Below are positions 7,593 through 15,624 of a stretch of DNA of 44,099 bases, one piece after another (positions within the stretch are counted from its first letter, which is position 1; each line of letters opens with the position of its first letter). The DNA is from a virus, in IMG/VR virus record IMGVR_UViG_3300010354_000166, positions 1 through 44,099 of that record. One strand, given 5' to 3'. The notes below the pieces were generated by a model. It was not told where the DNA came from, did not search any database, and saw only the letters and a program-made list of their open reading frames with translations. The translations under genes were made by a program, and so were the position numbers.

Positions 7593-9779
7593 TCAAACGC
7601 TTCCAGCAACTTCTTCAAACGAAACACCAGTTCTGGTTGCTACGAATGTAAGAGTTACATAATTAATTGATTTAGCAGGTTTCAGGAAAATATCTGCCCT
7701 GAATTCATTATTATCAATAACTTCTGGAGTGTTATTGGATTCATCACATTTTACAAAGAATCCATAAAGACCTCTTTTTGCCTGAACATCGCGGAGATAA
7801 GGTTCAACAACATTGACAAAGTTTGCTCTAGTAATCTCATCATTTAATTCAAAGATTTGTGCTTGAGCAAGTCTTTCAAGTGATTGTTCAACTGTTAAGA
7901 AGAGGCGACGAACATTAATTCTATCGAATGCTGATGCATAACCAAGAGCAGTTTTATCTCCGTAAAGAAGAATACCAATACCTGGCTGATTGATAATCGC
8001 GTTGACTCTTAATGGATAAAGTTGATCTCTTTGAGATTTATTTGGGTTATATGCAAGTTTGATTGCATTGTTAAGAATGCCTCTTTGCTGTCCAGCAGGG
8101 GAGAACCAAGGATATGCAAAGATAGAAGTTCTTACCATCAAACCAGCAACATCAGCATTACATGGAATGTAACGGAACTTATTGTTAAAGCGATCATAAG
8201 TATACTTGTATCCACTATCAAATACTGCATAAGATGAAGATGAAAGTGGTGAGAAGAATTCAATTACATTGTCAGTTTGAGTATCTGTATTTGTTACATC
8301 AACAACATCTAAACGATGTGGAGAAATAACAGCAACACAATCTTTTCTTAGATTTGCAACAGAAATTAGATGATTTGCTTTTGCCTGAGAATCAAATTTG
8401 TTTTGAAGTCCGGGACCCATAATTAAATAGTCAACCGCAAGTTCATCTCTATTTGAGAATAGATTATATGAAGTAATTAAATCGCCAAGAGTAGCTTGCA
8501 TTCCACCAGAAGCAGAGTAATCAACTCCTCCTGTTAGATTATAAGTTACATTTCCTAAAGCACTGAAAGTTTTTCCTTGTGCAGGTTCATTCCAAAGACC
8601 TTCTGCAGTTGTAAATTTAGTGAAAGAACTACTAAATCCAACTGGAACTACATCTTCATTTACATTCAAATCATCTGAAGGATTATCCCCAGCATAAACA
8701 TAATTTGAATATAATGCAAGATAATTTTTCCACCAAATTTTTTGAGGAGAATTTACTGCAGATACAGCATCAGATGCTTTTGATAGTCCAACATGCTTTT
8801 CAAGAAGATTACCTTGAATGCCAGTTACTGATCCAGTATCGTCAATAACTACAATATGAATTTCATCACTGTTACATTGTCTGTCTGATCCATATTCAGT
8901 TGTGCCTGGTTTTGGAGCAACCGATCTCCAATAAATGCTAGTGTTTGTTAGATTTAAAGTTTGTTGATCATACCAGTCCAAGAGATCATTCGATCCAGAT
9001 CCAATTAAAGCAGTAGCAATTCCAGGACCAGTTGCACTAATTATTCCTACTGTATTTGTGGGTCTAAATGATCTTAGTTGATTTCTTTGAGCGTAAGTAA
9101 TAGGAGTTTCAGTCCCATCAGTTGCAACTAAGGATACAATTTTAACATCAACTGTGCTTGTTCCTGTTCCTACACCAGTAATTATACCTTTTAAGTATCC
9201 ATTAAAATTAGAGGTAGTTCCAACTCCTGCAGAAGGAACATTTACTAAAGCAGTTGTAATTCCATATCCAACTTGAGCAAAAGTGACAGCAGATCCTATC
9301 TTTACAATTTGATCAGCTTTGTCATCAATTACGCAAACTTTAAGATTATTTGACCAAGAACCGGGAGTTTTGGCTGCAAAAATATAGTTTGCAATATCAT
9401 CAGAATGATATGCTTCATAGTCATCGTAATTTTTAATTTTTAAAGTTGTATCTCCTGCAGTAGAAACACCAGAAGAATTTCTGATCGCATTAGCATTTCT
9501 AAGTGTATCACCATTTGTTCTTACAACTTTAAGAACACCACCATAAGAAAGATATGAGGATGCACTCATCCAATATTCATATTGGGCATCGGTAGAAATT
9601 GGTTTACCGAAAACATTAATAAGATCTTGTTCTGTTGTGATGTCAATTGGTTCGTCTATTGGTCCAATTGCAAAAGGTCCAGCAATTGCACCGATATTAT
9701 CCAGTACATTATCAGCTCTTCCTACTGTAAGATCAACCTCACGGATCAGTACACCGGGAGATAATTGAGGAGTCGCCAT
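7593..9779 (-). CDS. gp18: Tail sheath protein gp18
   Basis: gp18 forms the contractile sheath around the gp19 tube. The 728-aa product begins MATPQLSPGVLIREVDLT, the characteristic sheath N-terminus, followed by GPFAIGPIDEPI and a fold with YWMSASSYLSYGGVLKVVR near residues 65-85. The conserved C-terminal sheath domain is clear: LYPLRVNAIINQPGIGILLYG, INVRRLFLTVEQSLERLAQ and VEPYLRDVQAKRGLYGFFV, at about residues 590-690. It is somewhat longer than T4 gp18 (659 aa from memory), consistent with an enlarged outer domain in the middle. An AGGAGA ribosome binding site lies just upstream. It sits between gp17 with its small satellite gene and gp19, as in T4. Confidence 0.97.
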   Translation of the reverse strand: MATPQLSPGVLIREVDLTVGRADNVLDNIGAIAGPFAIGPIDEPIDITTEQDLINVFGKPISTDAQYEYWMSASSYLSYGGVLKVVRTNGDTLRNANAIRNSSGVSTAGDTTLKIKNYDDYEAYHSDDIANYIFAAKTPGSWSNNLKVCVIDDKADQIVKIGSAVTFAQVGYGITTALVNVPSAGVGTTSNFNGYLKGIITGVGTGTSTVDVKIVSLVATDGTETPITYAQRNQLRSFRPTNTVGIISATGPGIATALIGSGSNDLLDWYDQQTLNLTNTSIYWRSVAPKPGTTEYGSDRQCNSDEIHIVVIDDTGSVTGIQGNLLEKHVGLSKASDAVSAVNSPQKIWWKNYLALYSNYVYAGDNPSDDLNVNEDVVPVGFSSSFTKFTTAEGLWNEPAQGKTFSALGNVTYNLTGGVDYSASGGMQATLGDLITSYNLFSNRDELAVDYLIMGPGLQNKFDSQAKANHLISVANLRKDCVAVISPHRLDVVDVTNTDTQTDNVIEFFSPLSSSSYAVFDSGYKYTYDRFNNKFRYIPCNADVAGLMVRTSIFAYPWFSPAGQQRGILNNAIKLAYNPNKSQRDQLYPLRVNAIINQPGIGILLYGDKTALGYASAFDRINVRRLFLTVEQSLERLAQAQIFELNDEITRANFVNVVEPYLRDVQAKRGLYGFFVKCDESNNTPEVIDNNEFRADIFLKPAKSINYVTLTFVATRTGVSFEEVAGSV

Positions 9780-9815
9780 TTAGTTTTTCTCCTAAGACTC
9801 GGGTTATCTAAAAAA

Positions 9816-9823
9816 TATTTATT
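9816..9823 (-). promoter_or_regulatory. Late-promoter-like box (AATAAATA) upstream of gp18
   Basis: This is a 7 of 8 match to the late box in the 84-bp gap between the zinc-ribbon gene and gp18. It would give a leader of about 30 nt carrying the AGGAGA ribosome binding site. Placement is good for a tail gene promoter. Confidence 0.5.
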
Positions 9824-9863
9824 AAAAAGTCATTTTTGACAGGGGAAATCTGGCGTGAACAAT

Positions 9864-10094
9864 TTACCAGTCAGGATATTCCCATTTTATTTTAGGTGTA
9901 CTCTTTTTTCTTGAGGAAATAATCCTTTTTTTTGCACATTCTTTACATTCATAAGAAAATGAAGAAGATACTGGTCCTCTATCTTTTCTTGTTCTATAAA
10001 ATTCTCCAATTAAATTTTTAGTCAACCCACAAGACCTACATTTTCTTTCATATAAAAATAAGTGATCAAAATTTAAATGATCTTCTAAGTCCAT
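9864..10094 (-). CDS. Small zinc-ribbon protein overlapping the gp17 stop (76 aa)
   Basis: I choose ATG 10094, which shares one base with the gp17 stop in a TAATG junction; a GTG at 10109 would extend the protein by five residues. The sequence has two CxxC pairs, C19-R-S-C22 and C50-K-E-C53, separated by FYRTRKDRG, followed by a basic KKRIISSRKK tail. This is a four-cysteine zinc ribbon of the type seen in many small phage proteins and in some HNH-associated proteins. No HNH catalytic histidines are visible, so I do not call it a nuclease. It is translationally coupled to the large terminase, so a role as a small DNA-binding packaging accessory is possible but unproven. Confidence 0.75.
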   Translation of the reverse strand: MDLEDHLNFDHLFLYERKCRSCGLTKNLIGEFYRTRKDRGPVSSSFSYECKECAKKRIISSRKKSTPKIKWEYPDW

Positions 10095-11755
10095 TAGATA
10101 TAATTCCACATATAAGAAAATTCTGCCTGAGAATCACCATATTCATCTGTATACCATCTATCTCCATCTTTATCGACAAAAGTACTTTCGTCATTTATAC
10201 CATCAACAATAAAACCAAATGGTGACATATCTTGCTCTACTTGGTTTTTTTGTTCTTCATATATTTTTTTTCTTATATCTTGATCTGTAAGTTCTTTAAA
10301 ATAATCTTGAAGAATCAACCAAGAATACATTACTAAGCACATTACTAAATCATCGTTTCTACCTTCTTCCGCCTCAAAAGAATTTCCTTTTTGAATAAAA
10401 GTTGTAAGTTCATTAATGATCTCAAAATCATTAAATACAAGTTTATTATCTTCAATAAGAGTTTTGAGATTTAAACATCCAACCTTTTTAGTTGTTTTTG
10501 ACATTTTTACGCCAAGTTGGACTTTTTTTCCAGAAAATCCTTGACCAAGAATTTGTCCTGCTCTTCCTCGCATAGAACTCATAAGAAGATTCGAATATTC
10601 TAAATCATAATGAAGACCAGCAGCTACTTGATCTCCAACATCATTGACCTCACATAGAACATATGCTTTATTATAAGATGTTGCAACTTCTTTTATAATT
10701 TGGGGAAATAATATAGGTCTTATTTGATTATTTCTATATTTTGCAACTACTTTATGTGGGAATTGAGAAACATCTATAACTGCAAATGCAGAAAAATCTT
10801 TTTCTACGCCACGAGCGACATCAACAGTAATCACATATGTATGGTCCTCCTGAGGGTCCTCAAAGACATCTAATCCTGCACTAGATGTCTTTGGTTGTTC
10901 AAATACTAATCTATTAAGTACAGGACCAGAGATCAGTGTATCTGATGATCCAAGAAATAAACATTCAAATTCTTGTCTCCACTGTGCCTCAGAAGTATTT
11001 GCAATAGTGGTTCTTTTGAATTCCTCATCTCTTCCGGGAACATCTGTCCAATGAACTTCAATTGGAACATAAGCGTTCTTACTTTTTTGCGCATCATCCC
11101 ATAGACGATAGAAATGGTTCATACCATAAGGAGTACTAACCACAATAACCTTTGAAGATAGTCCAGATGTAATTACAGGATATACTGAACTAAAGAAATT
11201 ATCCGCAACAGTATTTGGAACGAATGCAAATTCGTCCAAGAAAATGATATTATAAGTTCCACCTCGAATTGATGATGCAGAAGTTGATGCAGCAGTAATC
11301 TTGGATTTATTCTCAAGTTCCATAGAACCCTTATTCCAAGATATTACTCCTTGCTGCAACCATTTTGGTAGGTTTTCATAACCTGTTTGTAGGCGATCAA
11401 GAAGATCTCTTGCAGTTGATGCTTTGTTCGCAAGAATTGCTATATTTACATTATCATTAAAAATTGCATAATGAAGAAGATAAGAAACTACTGTGGTACT
11501 TTTTCCAGATTGACGAGGAAGCTTACAAATACTGAAACGATTATTATGAAATGTCTCAATCATCTCCTCTTGAAAAGGATAAGTATTAAATTTTGATAAT
11601 CCGTGATCAAGAGTTACAATTTTTATATAATTCTTTGCGAAATAAACTGGATCTTTTGCACATTTAATCCACTCAAGAACTTGTTCTTCAGTAAATTCAA
11701 TTTTTGTATTTGCCTTCTTGAGCAGAGGATTGCCCAAATAGTATTCTTCAGACAT
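10094..11755 (-). CDS. gp17: Large terminase subunit gp17
   Basis: gp17 is the ATPase motor and headful nuclease that packages DNA through the gp20 portal. The 553-aa product shows all the motifs. The Walker A variant PRQSGKST is at residues 80-87, Walker B IIFLDEF at about 170-176 (D174, E175) and the coupling motif VSTP at about 206-209. The C-terminal RNase H-like nuclease supplies D312 (ITVDVARG), E369/D372 (LCEVNDVGD) and D468/D469 (GRNDDLVM). The start at 11755 (MSEEYYLG) overlaps the last 8 bases of the upstream homing endonuclease gene, and the stop overlaps the next gene by one base. In T4 gp16 directly precedes gp17; here three genes intervene. Confidence 0.98.
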   Translation of the reverse strand: MSEEYYLGNPLLKKANTKIEFTEEQVLEWIKCAKDPVYFAKNYIKIVTLDHGLSKFNTYPFQEEMIETFHNNRFSICKLPRQSGKSTTVVSYLLHYAIFNDNVNIAILANKASTARDLLDRLQTGYENLPKWLQQGVISWNKGSMELENKSKITAASTSASSIRGGTYNIIFLDEFAFVPNTVADNFFSSVYPVITSGLSSKVIVVSTPYGMNHFYRLWDDAQKSKNAYVPIEVHWTDVPGRDEEFKRTTIANTSEAQWRQEFECLFLGSSDTLISGPVLNRLVFEQPKTSSAGLDVFEDPQEDHTYVITVDVARGVEKDFSAFAVIDVSQFPHKVVAKYRNNQIRPILFPQIIKEVATSYNKAYVLCEVNDVGDQVAAGLHYDLEYSNLLMSSMRGRAGQILGQGFSGKKVQLGVKMSKTTKKVGCLNLKTLIEDNKLVFNDFEIINELTTFIQKGNSFEAEEGRNDDLVMCLVMYSWLILQDYFKELTDQDIRKKIYEEQKNQVEQDMSPFGFIVDGINDESTFVDKDGDRWYTDEYGDSQAEFSYMWNYI

Positions 11756-12236
11756 ATATATACCCTTGTTCTTTCCAATTCTTCATTCTGTAATTGAGAC
11801 ATTGTAATGATATATTTAAACATATAGATGCTTCAGTCATTGAATTATATTTAACTCCATTAATAATTACTTTTTTATTAAAGTGACTGTTATCACTATT
11901 TCCTGAAATATTATTACCAAATCTTCTTCCTTTTAATTTTTCACTGCGTTTTCTTTTTGTCTCTTCGCTCTGTTTTTTCCCAGTATTTTTCTCAACTGCT
12001 TTCATTAAATTATTCATAAAATATTCATTTCCATGCCATATTTTTCTGTGAAATTCTTCACTGCAAATATATAAATGTTCTGGTATATCTTTACCACCTT
12101 CACTTCTTGGAGGAAAATGGTGTACATGCATACCTTTCATTTGTTCTTTTGTCAATCCCCAATGTTTTCTTGCAATGTTTCGAACAACAACCGCATTTAG
12201 TCTAGTATTTGGCACTCTCACTATTGAACTACACAT
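11748..12236 (-). CDS. Free-standing HNH homing endonuclease with NUMOD modules
   Basis: This 162-aa product is a likely selfish mobile gene. Residues 37-50 (HVHHFPPRSEGGKD) form the first half of an HNH motif, followed by LYICSEEFHRKIWH with H63. Residues 89-104 (QSEETKRKRSEKLKGR) match the NUMOD3 DNA-binding motif. Residues about 122-152 (VIINGVKYNSMTEAS, NISLQCLNYRMKN) match NUMOD1, a helix-turn-helix-like module. Such proteins cut an intron- or insert-free allele and spread the gene by recombination. It overlaps gp17 by 8 bp, so its 3' end supplies the gp17 translation start region. The catalytic part looks complete, so the gene is probably active, though activity cannot be judged from sequence alone. 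Confidence 0.9.
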   Translation of the reverse strand: MCSSIVRVPNTRLNAVVVRNIARKHWGLTKEQMKGMHVHHFPPRSEGGKDIPEHLYICSEEFHRKIWHGNEYFMNNLMKAVEKNTGKKQSEETKRKRSEKLKGRRFGNNISGNSDNSHFNKKVIINGVKYNSMTEASICLNISLQCLNYRMKNWKEQGYIYV

Positions 12237-12242
12237 AATTAA

Positions 12243-12497
12243 TTACCATTTAACTTTATTTGCCCAATAAGCAGCAGACATTTTTCCTTTTGAAATGTTT
12301 TTGGCATGTCTAGATTGAAATCTATGACGACGACTTGCATATTCCTCAGATTCACCTTTTTTCTTAGGAGAACCTTTTACTCCTTTTTGTCCAAAACGAA
12401 TAAGTTCTTCTTTGCCACCCTCACATGCTTTTACTACATGAGATTTACCAGTTTCTCCTGAACCATGTGCTTGTGCTTTTGGTTTATTGCAAGGCAT
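12243..12497 (-). CDS. Small basic conserved protein (84 aa)
   Basis: The protein begins MPCNKPKAQAHGSGETGKSH and is rich in Lys, Gly and Arg. Its C-terminus has SRRHRFQSRHAKNI followed by KMSAAYWANKVKW. This resembles a recurring phage motif (basic Arg-rich stretch, then Y-W-x-x-K-x-W) that I associate with DUF6321-like small proteins; the assignment is from memory. There are no enzyme motifs or membrane segments. The basic character suggests nucleic acid contact. It lies between the 540-aa protein and the homing endonuclease, within the gp16-gp17 packaging module, with only 6-11 bp on each side. Function is unknown. Confidence 0.75.
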   Translation of the reverse strand: MPCNKPKAQAHGSGETGKSHVVKACEGGKEELIRFGQKGVKGSPKKKGESEEYASRRHRFQSRHAKNISKGKMSAAYWANKVKW

Positions 12498-12508
12498 TTC
12501 TGCCTTAT

Positions 12509-14131
12509 TTACTTTTTTTCGTCAAGTATTTCAACCTCTTCACCCATAGGTTTTACATAATTCTTATTAGGACCCAATTTACCACCATTTCCACCTCTAT
12601 AAGCATAAATTAGAGGTTCTCCTTGTTTAAATTCTGCGACTCTATAAGTAACTACTCTTGAATCGGGGTAAATCTTCTGAATCTCATCAGAAATCTCAGT
12701 TCTTGAAGGAACCTTTGCTTGCGGAAAGAATATTTGTATGGTATAATATTTACCTCTCCAAGATAAAGTTACAAAGATGTTATTTCCAGTTTGGGCAGAA
12801 ATTCTTGCTGCTTCGCTGACACAGTTGGGAACTTCTTTTCCATTTTTTATTTTTGTTGGAGGATTGCCTAATTTTTTACCTTTCCAGCACTTATCTGCAC
12901 CAACATTTTTTCTTGCTTGCTCAATTCCCTCATCAACATCTAATGTTTTTGGATATCCTTTTTGTCCTGGTTTTTTTCTAGGAAGACCTTTTTCTCTACG
13001 CTTATGGATATTTGCCCAAAGACCAGGATTCTCTTCTTCTATAGAACCAGCCTTGATAATATCAATAAATTCAGCGTAATAGTTGCCATTTGCATCTGTT
13101 ATTATGGTACTCTCTTTTTGAGTTTCCATTTTTTTGAGTTTTGTATAATAATTTGGAAGTTCATCTAAATGCTGAAGAGCAGTTATTCTAGCAAGTTTTT
13201 TATCTGAAGTATGCTCAGATTCAACTTTTGTCCCTATTTTAACTTGCTTCTGAATTTCATCTAACGAGATACCATGCTTTTTAGCAAGTTCTTGAGGGGA
13301 TTTATATGATTGTGTTGGTCCTTTTGGATCCTTTTCTTCTGCCATCGGACACTGACCCACCCCATGCACGGGACAAGATTTTCCTTTTTTAGTATGAGTA
13401 CAAGATCCTTCAACTGGTTTACCAATTCCAACTTCAGTTGGTTTAATTTTTTGTCCAGGAACTTTCATTCCTTCGGGAAGTGGTTTGCATACCTTATCAG
13501 TATTACACCAATACATTCCCTTACCACACTTCTCTTCGCCTAGAATTTTCTCAACTAAAGAAATTTCTTCTTTTTTTACAGATGGTAATGATACTGCCGC
13601 TGCTTTTTTCTTTTGAAGTTCTACTGCTTTTGGTCCAAGTTGTTTTGCTGCATCTGGTGTCAATGCTCCAGCACCAGAAGATTTTTTAATTGCAAAACTT
13701 GGTTCTTTTGCTTCATCTAAACCTTCATCACTTTGAAGATACTCCGCTGCAGTATCAATATAATCTGCTGCTTTTGTAATCTTTGACTGTACCCAAGCAG
13801 GAAGTTGCTGCTTACCTGTCTTTATAGATTTTCTAAGATTTTTAATTGCTCTTTCTATAGAATCTAATTCATTTCTTGCCATATATCCTTCATCATCTGC
13901 TTTCTTACCAGAAGCAATTTCTTTGTGATCTTCGTGAATTTTTTTCATTTTTCCTTTAATCCAATCGTCTGGTGTCTTTTTATATTTATTTACAAAAGCA
14001 TTATGAAGTTCTTTGGCAGTGATATTATGAGATTTCATAATTTTTCTCATTAAATTATCAATAGAATCATAAGAGATATCTTTTAAATTTAATAATCTAT
14101 TTTCTAATTCAGTTACTGCTTGAGTTAACAT
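12509..14131 (-). CDS. Mosaic protein of unknown function with DUF5661-like domain (540 aa)
   Basis: The protein reads as a string of small domains. Residues 15-60 (DISYDSIDNLMRKIMKSHNI and KKTPDDWI) form a helical domain common in phage proteins of unknown role. Residues 202-262 are Cys/His-rich (C202, C209, C215, C244, C253, H256, C261) and may bind metal. Residues 285-337 (KHGISLDEIQKQVKIG, VESEHTSD, HLDELPNYYTKLKKME) match my recollection of DUF5661. Residues 369-395 (PGLWANIHKRR, KKPGQKG) resemble another phage motif, and VPNCV follows at 434-438. Residues 458-490 share a W-x-G-x-x-Y...P-S...Q-x-x-YP pattern with the 105-aa candidate internal head protein. It lies directly after gp16. 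No function is assigned; packaging or a virion-internal role is context inference. Confidence 0.82.
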   Translation of the reverse strand: MLTQAVTELENRLLNLKDISYDSIDNLMRKIMKSHNITAKELHNAFVNKYKKTPDDWIKGKMKKIHEDHKEIASGKKADDEGYMARNELDSIERAIKNLRKSIKTGKQQLPAWVQSKITKAADYIDTAAEYLQSDEGLDEAKEPSFAIKKSSGAGALTPDAAKQLGPKAVELQKKKAAAVSLPSVKKEEISLVEKILGEEKCGKGMYWCNTDKVCKPLPEGMKVPGQKIKPTEVGIGKPVEGSCTHTKKGKSCPVHGVGQCPMAEEKDPKGPTQSYKSPQELAKKHGISLDEIQKQVKIGTKVESEHTSDKKLARITALQHLDELPNYYTKLKKMETQKESTIITDANGNYYAEFIDIIKAGSIEEENPGLWANIHKRREKGLPRKKPGQKGYPKTLDVDEGIEQARKNVGADKCWKGKKLGNPPTKIKNGKEVPNCVSEAARISAQTGNNIFVTLSWRGKYYTIQIFFPQAKVPSRTEISDEIQKIYPDSRVVTYRVAEFKQGEPLIYAYRGGNGGKLGPNKNYVKPMGEEVEILDEKK

Positions 14132-14139
14132 TTTTACTT

Positions 14140-14580
14140 CTATTTATTTTCTTCATCATTTAACTTAGTTTTTAATAACTTGGACAATTCCGCCGTAGAA
14201 CCAACAAAAAGGGCATTAGTCACATTTGTTGGTCCACTTGATGATTTAACTTCTTCAATATCTTTTAATTTTTTTTGAAGTTCCATCAATTTATCAGTAG
14301 CATCTGAAACATTCTTAATCAACTGACCAACAACTTCATATGCTCTAGGAGATTCAGTTTCTTGTGCTAATTCCAAAACACTGTTAATTGCTTCTTGACC
14401 TTTTTCTATGATAGAATAAAAATTACCCCTAGAATATTCATAATCTCTTTTTATATCATTGGTAATTGAATTTGTTTCTTTTTCTTGTGCTTTTTCAATT
14501 TTTATAGGTTCTATTTGATTCTCAATAATTTCACTGGTCACATTAAAAACCTCATCTAATTTATCAAATTTTTTAGGCAT
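14140..14580 (-). CDS. gp16: Small terminase subunit gp16
   Basis: gp16 recognises phage DNA and stimulates the gp17 ATPase at packaging initiation. The 146-aa product has a disordered, charged N-terminus and then RDYEYSRGNFYSIIEKGQEA, NSVLELAQETESPRAYEVVG and a coiled-coil ATDKLMELQKKLKDIEE, the pattern of T4-type gp16. The short C-terminal tail (TNVTNALFVGSTAELSKLL) is also seen in cyanophage relatives as I remember them. Length is close to T4 gp16 (164 aa from memory). It directly follows gp15 as in T4, with a gap of about 7 bp. It is separated from gp17 by three accessory genes. Confidence 0.93.
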   Translation of the reverse strand: MPKKFDKLDEVFNVTSEIIENQIEPIKIEKAQEKETNSITNDIKRDYEYSRGNFYSIIEKGQEAINSVLELAQETESPRAYEVVGQLIKNVSDATDKLMELQKKLKDIEEVKSSSGPTNVTNALFVGSTAELSKLLKTKLNDEENK

Positions 14581-14587
14581 AATGTCC

Positions 14588-15592
14588 TCAACTAAATTCT
14601 AAACCACTAAATCCAAAATCATCTCCAAGTTCAATTAGGGAATTATCCACTTCAGTAATCAATTTAACTTGAGTACCAGAAACATGATTTGAAATTGGTG
14701 TACTATAAGCTCCTCTAATAACACTTAAAGAATTTCCTGTTTTCTCTGAAACATATAATGTTTCATTGTTTAAAGTAAAATAAGAATTTAATGGTATATT
14801 TGAAGCATCTGCTACTTGAATTGTAGTGCTTCCTAGATCAACATCTGCACTTAAAATAGTAGTTACTTCATCAGTATAATTTTTAGTTGCAGTTGGTGTT
14901 ACTGAATATGTAAGATCTCTTGTAGTTGATTGAGTATCTCCAGAAATAAATCCAAGAGAAACTTTTTTGATGATATCTTTGGAAGAAGCAGAAGAAACAG
15001 GACCAAAAAGATAAGTTTTTGCTGTAAATTTTAAAGTATAAATTAATGCTCTTCTTGTAGTATAATCTCCTTCATAATCATCTTCCATTGTAACGCTATC
15101 AAGAACAATTGGTATATCTCTTTTTTCACCAATTGTATCGACCAAATTTATAGTTAAAGTATAAGAGGGTTGAAAATATGGTAATATCTGCTCAACAATT
15201 TGAAGCATATCATCATTCAACTTAGTCATTATACTTAATTCAAAATCCATATTATATGGAACAGGCATATAAGTTTTTCTTATGTCTGTTCCATCAGTGA
15301 CTGATTTTGATAGGAATGTTTGTGTTGTTGTTAATTTTCTTGCAGTATCATAAGTTAATCCAGTAAATTCAAATGACATTCTTGGTAATGTTATTTGAAC
15401 AGGAGTATTTAAATTTGGTTGTTGTTCAACTCTTGCTAAAAATTTCTGAATAGGTCCATATGCTAGAGGAACTTTAATAACTGATACTACCTCTTTCTGA
15501 TTATTGGTTTGTCTTATTTCAATATTATTGAATAGTGTTCCAAAACCAATTACAGTTTTACGAAGAATTTCGTGATAAAAATACTCAAACAT
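14588..15592 (-). CDS. gp15: Tail completion / sheath terminator protein gp15
   Basis: gp15 caps the tail and links it to the neck proteins. The 334-aa product starts MFEYFYHEILRKTVIGFGTL and then FNNIEIRQ, followed by KVPLAYGPIQKFLAR and ITLPRMSFEFTGLTYD, diagnostic for T4-type gp15. The first 220 residues are the conserved domain. Residues about 240-315 form an extra C-terminal beta module (ADVDLGSTTIQVADASNIP, NNETLYVSEKTGNSLSVIRG, ISNHVSGTQV). Related modules occur in both giant tail proteins of this window. Gene order gp14-gp15-gp16 is as in T4, and the gene lies about 33 bp downstream of gp14. Confidence 0.95.
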   Translation of the reverse strand: MFEYFYHEILRKTVIGFGTLFNNIEIRQTNNQKEVVSVIKVPLAYGPIQKFLARVEQQPNLNTPVQITLPRMSFEFTGLTYDTARKLTTTQTFLSKSVTDGTDIRKTYMPVPYNMDFELSIMTKLNDDMLQIVEQILPYFQPSYTLTINLVDTIGEKRDIPIVLDSVTMEDDYEGDYTTRRALIYTLKFTAKTYLFGPVSSASSKDIIKKVSLGFISGDTQSTTRDLTYSVTPTATKNYTDEVTTILSADVDLGSTTIQVADASNIPLNSYFTLNNETLYVSEKTGNSLSVIRGAYSTPISNHVSGTQVKLITEVDNSLIELGDDFGFSGLEFS

Positions 15593-15624
15593 TTTTATTG
15601 ACCTATTTTAATATATTTAACAAA

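Noticed and set aside
9825-9842. Mini-hairpin (GTCA, AAAA, TGAC) with a T-run as a terminator before gp18
   Set aside because: A 4-bp stem is too weak, and it abuts a likely late promoter box.
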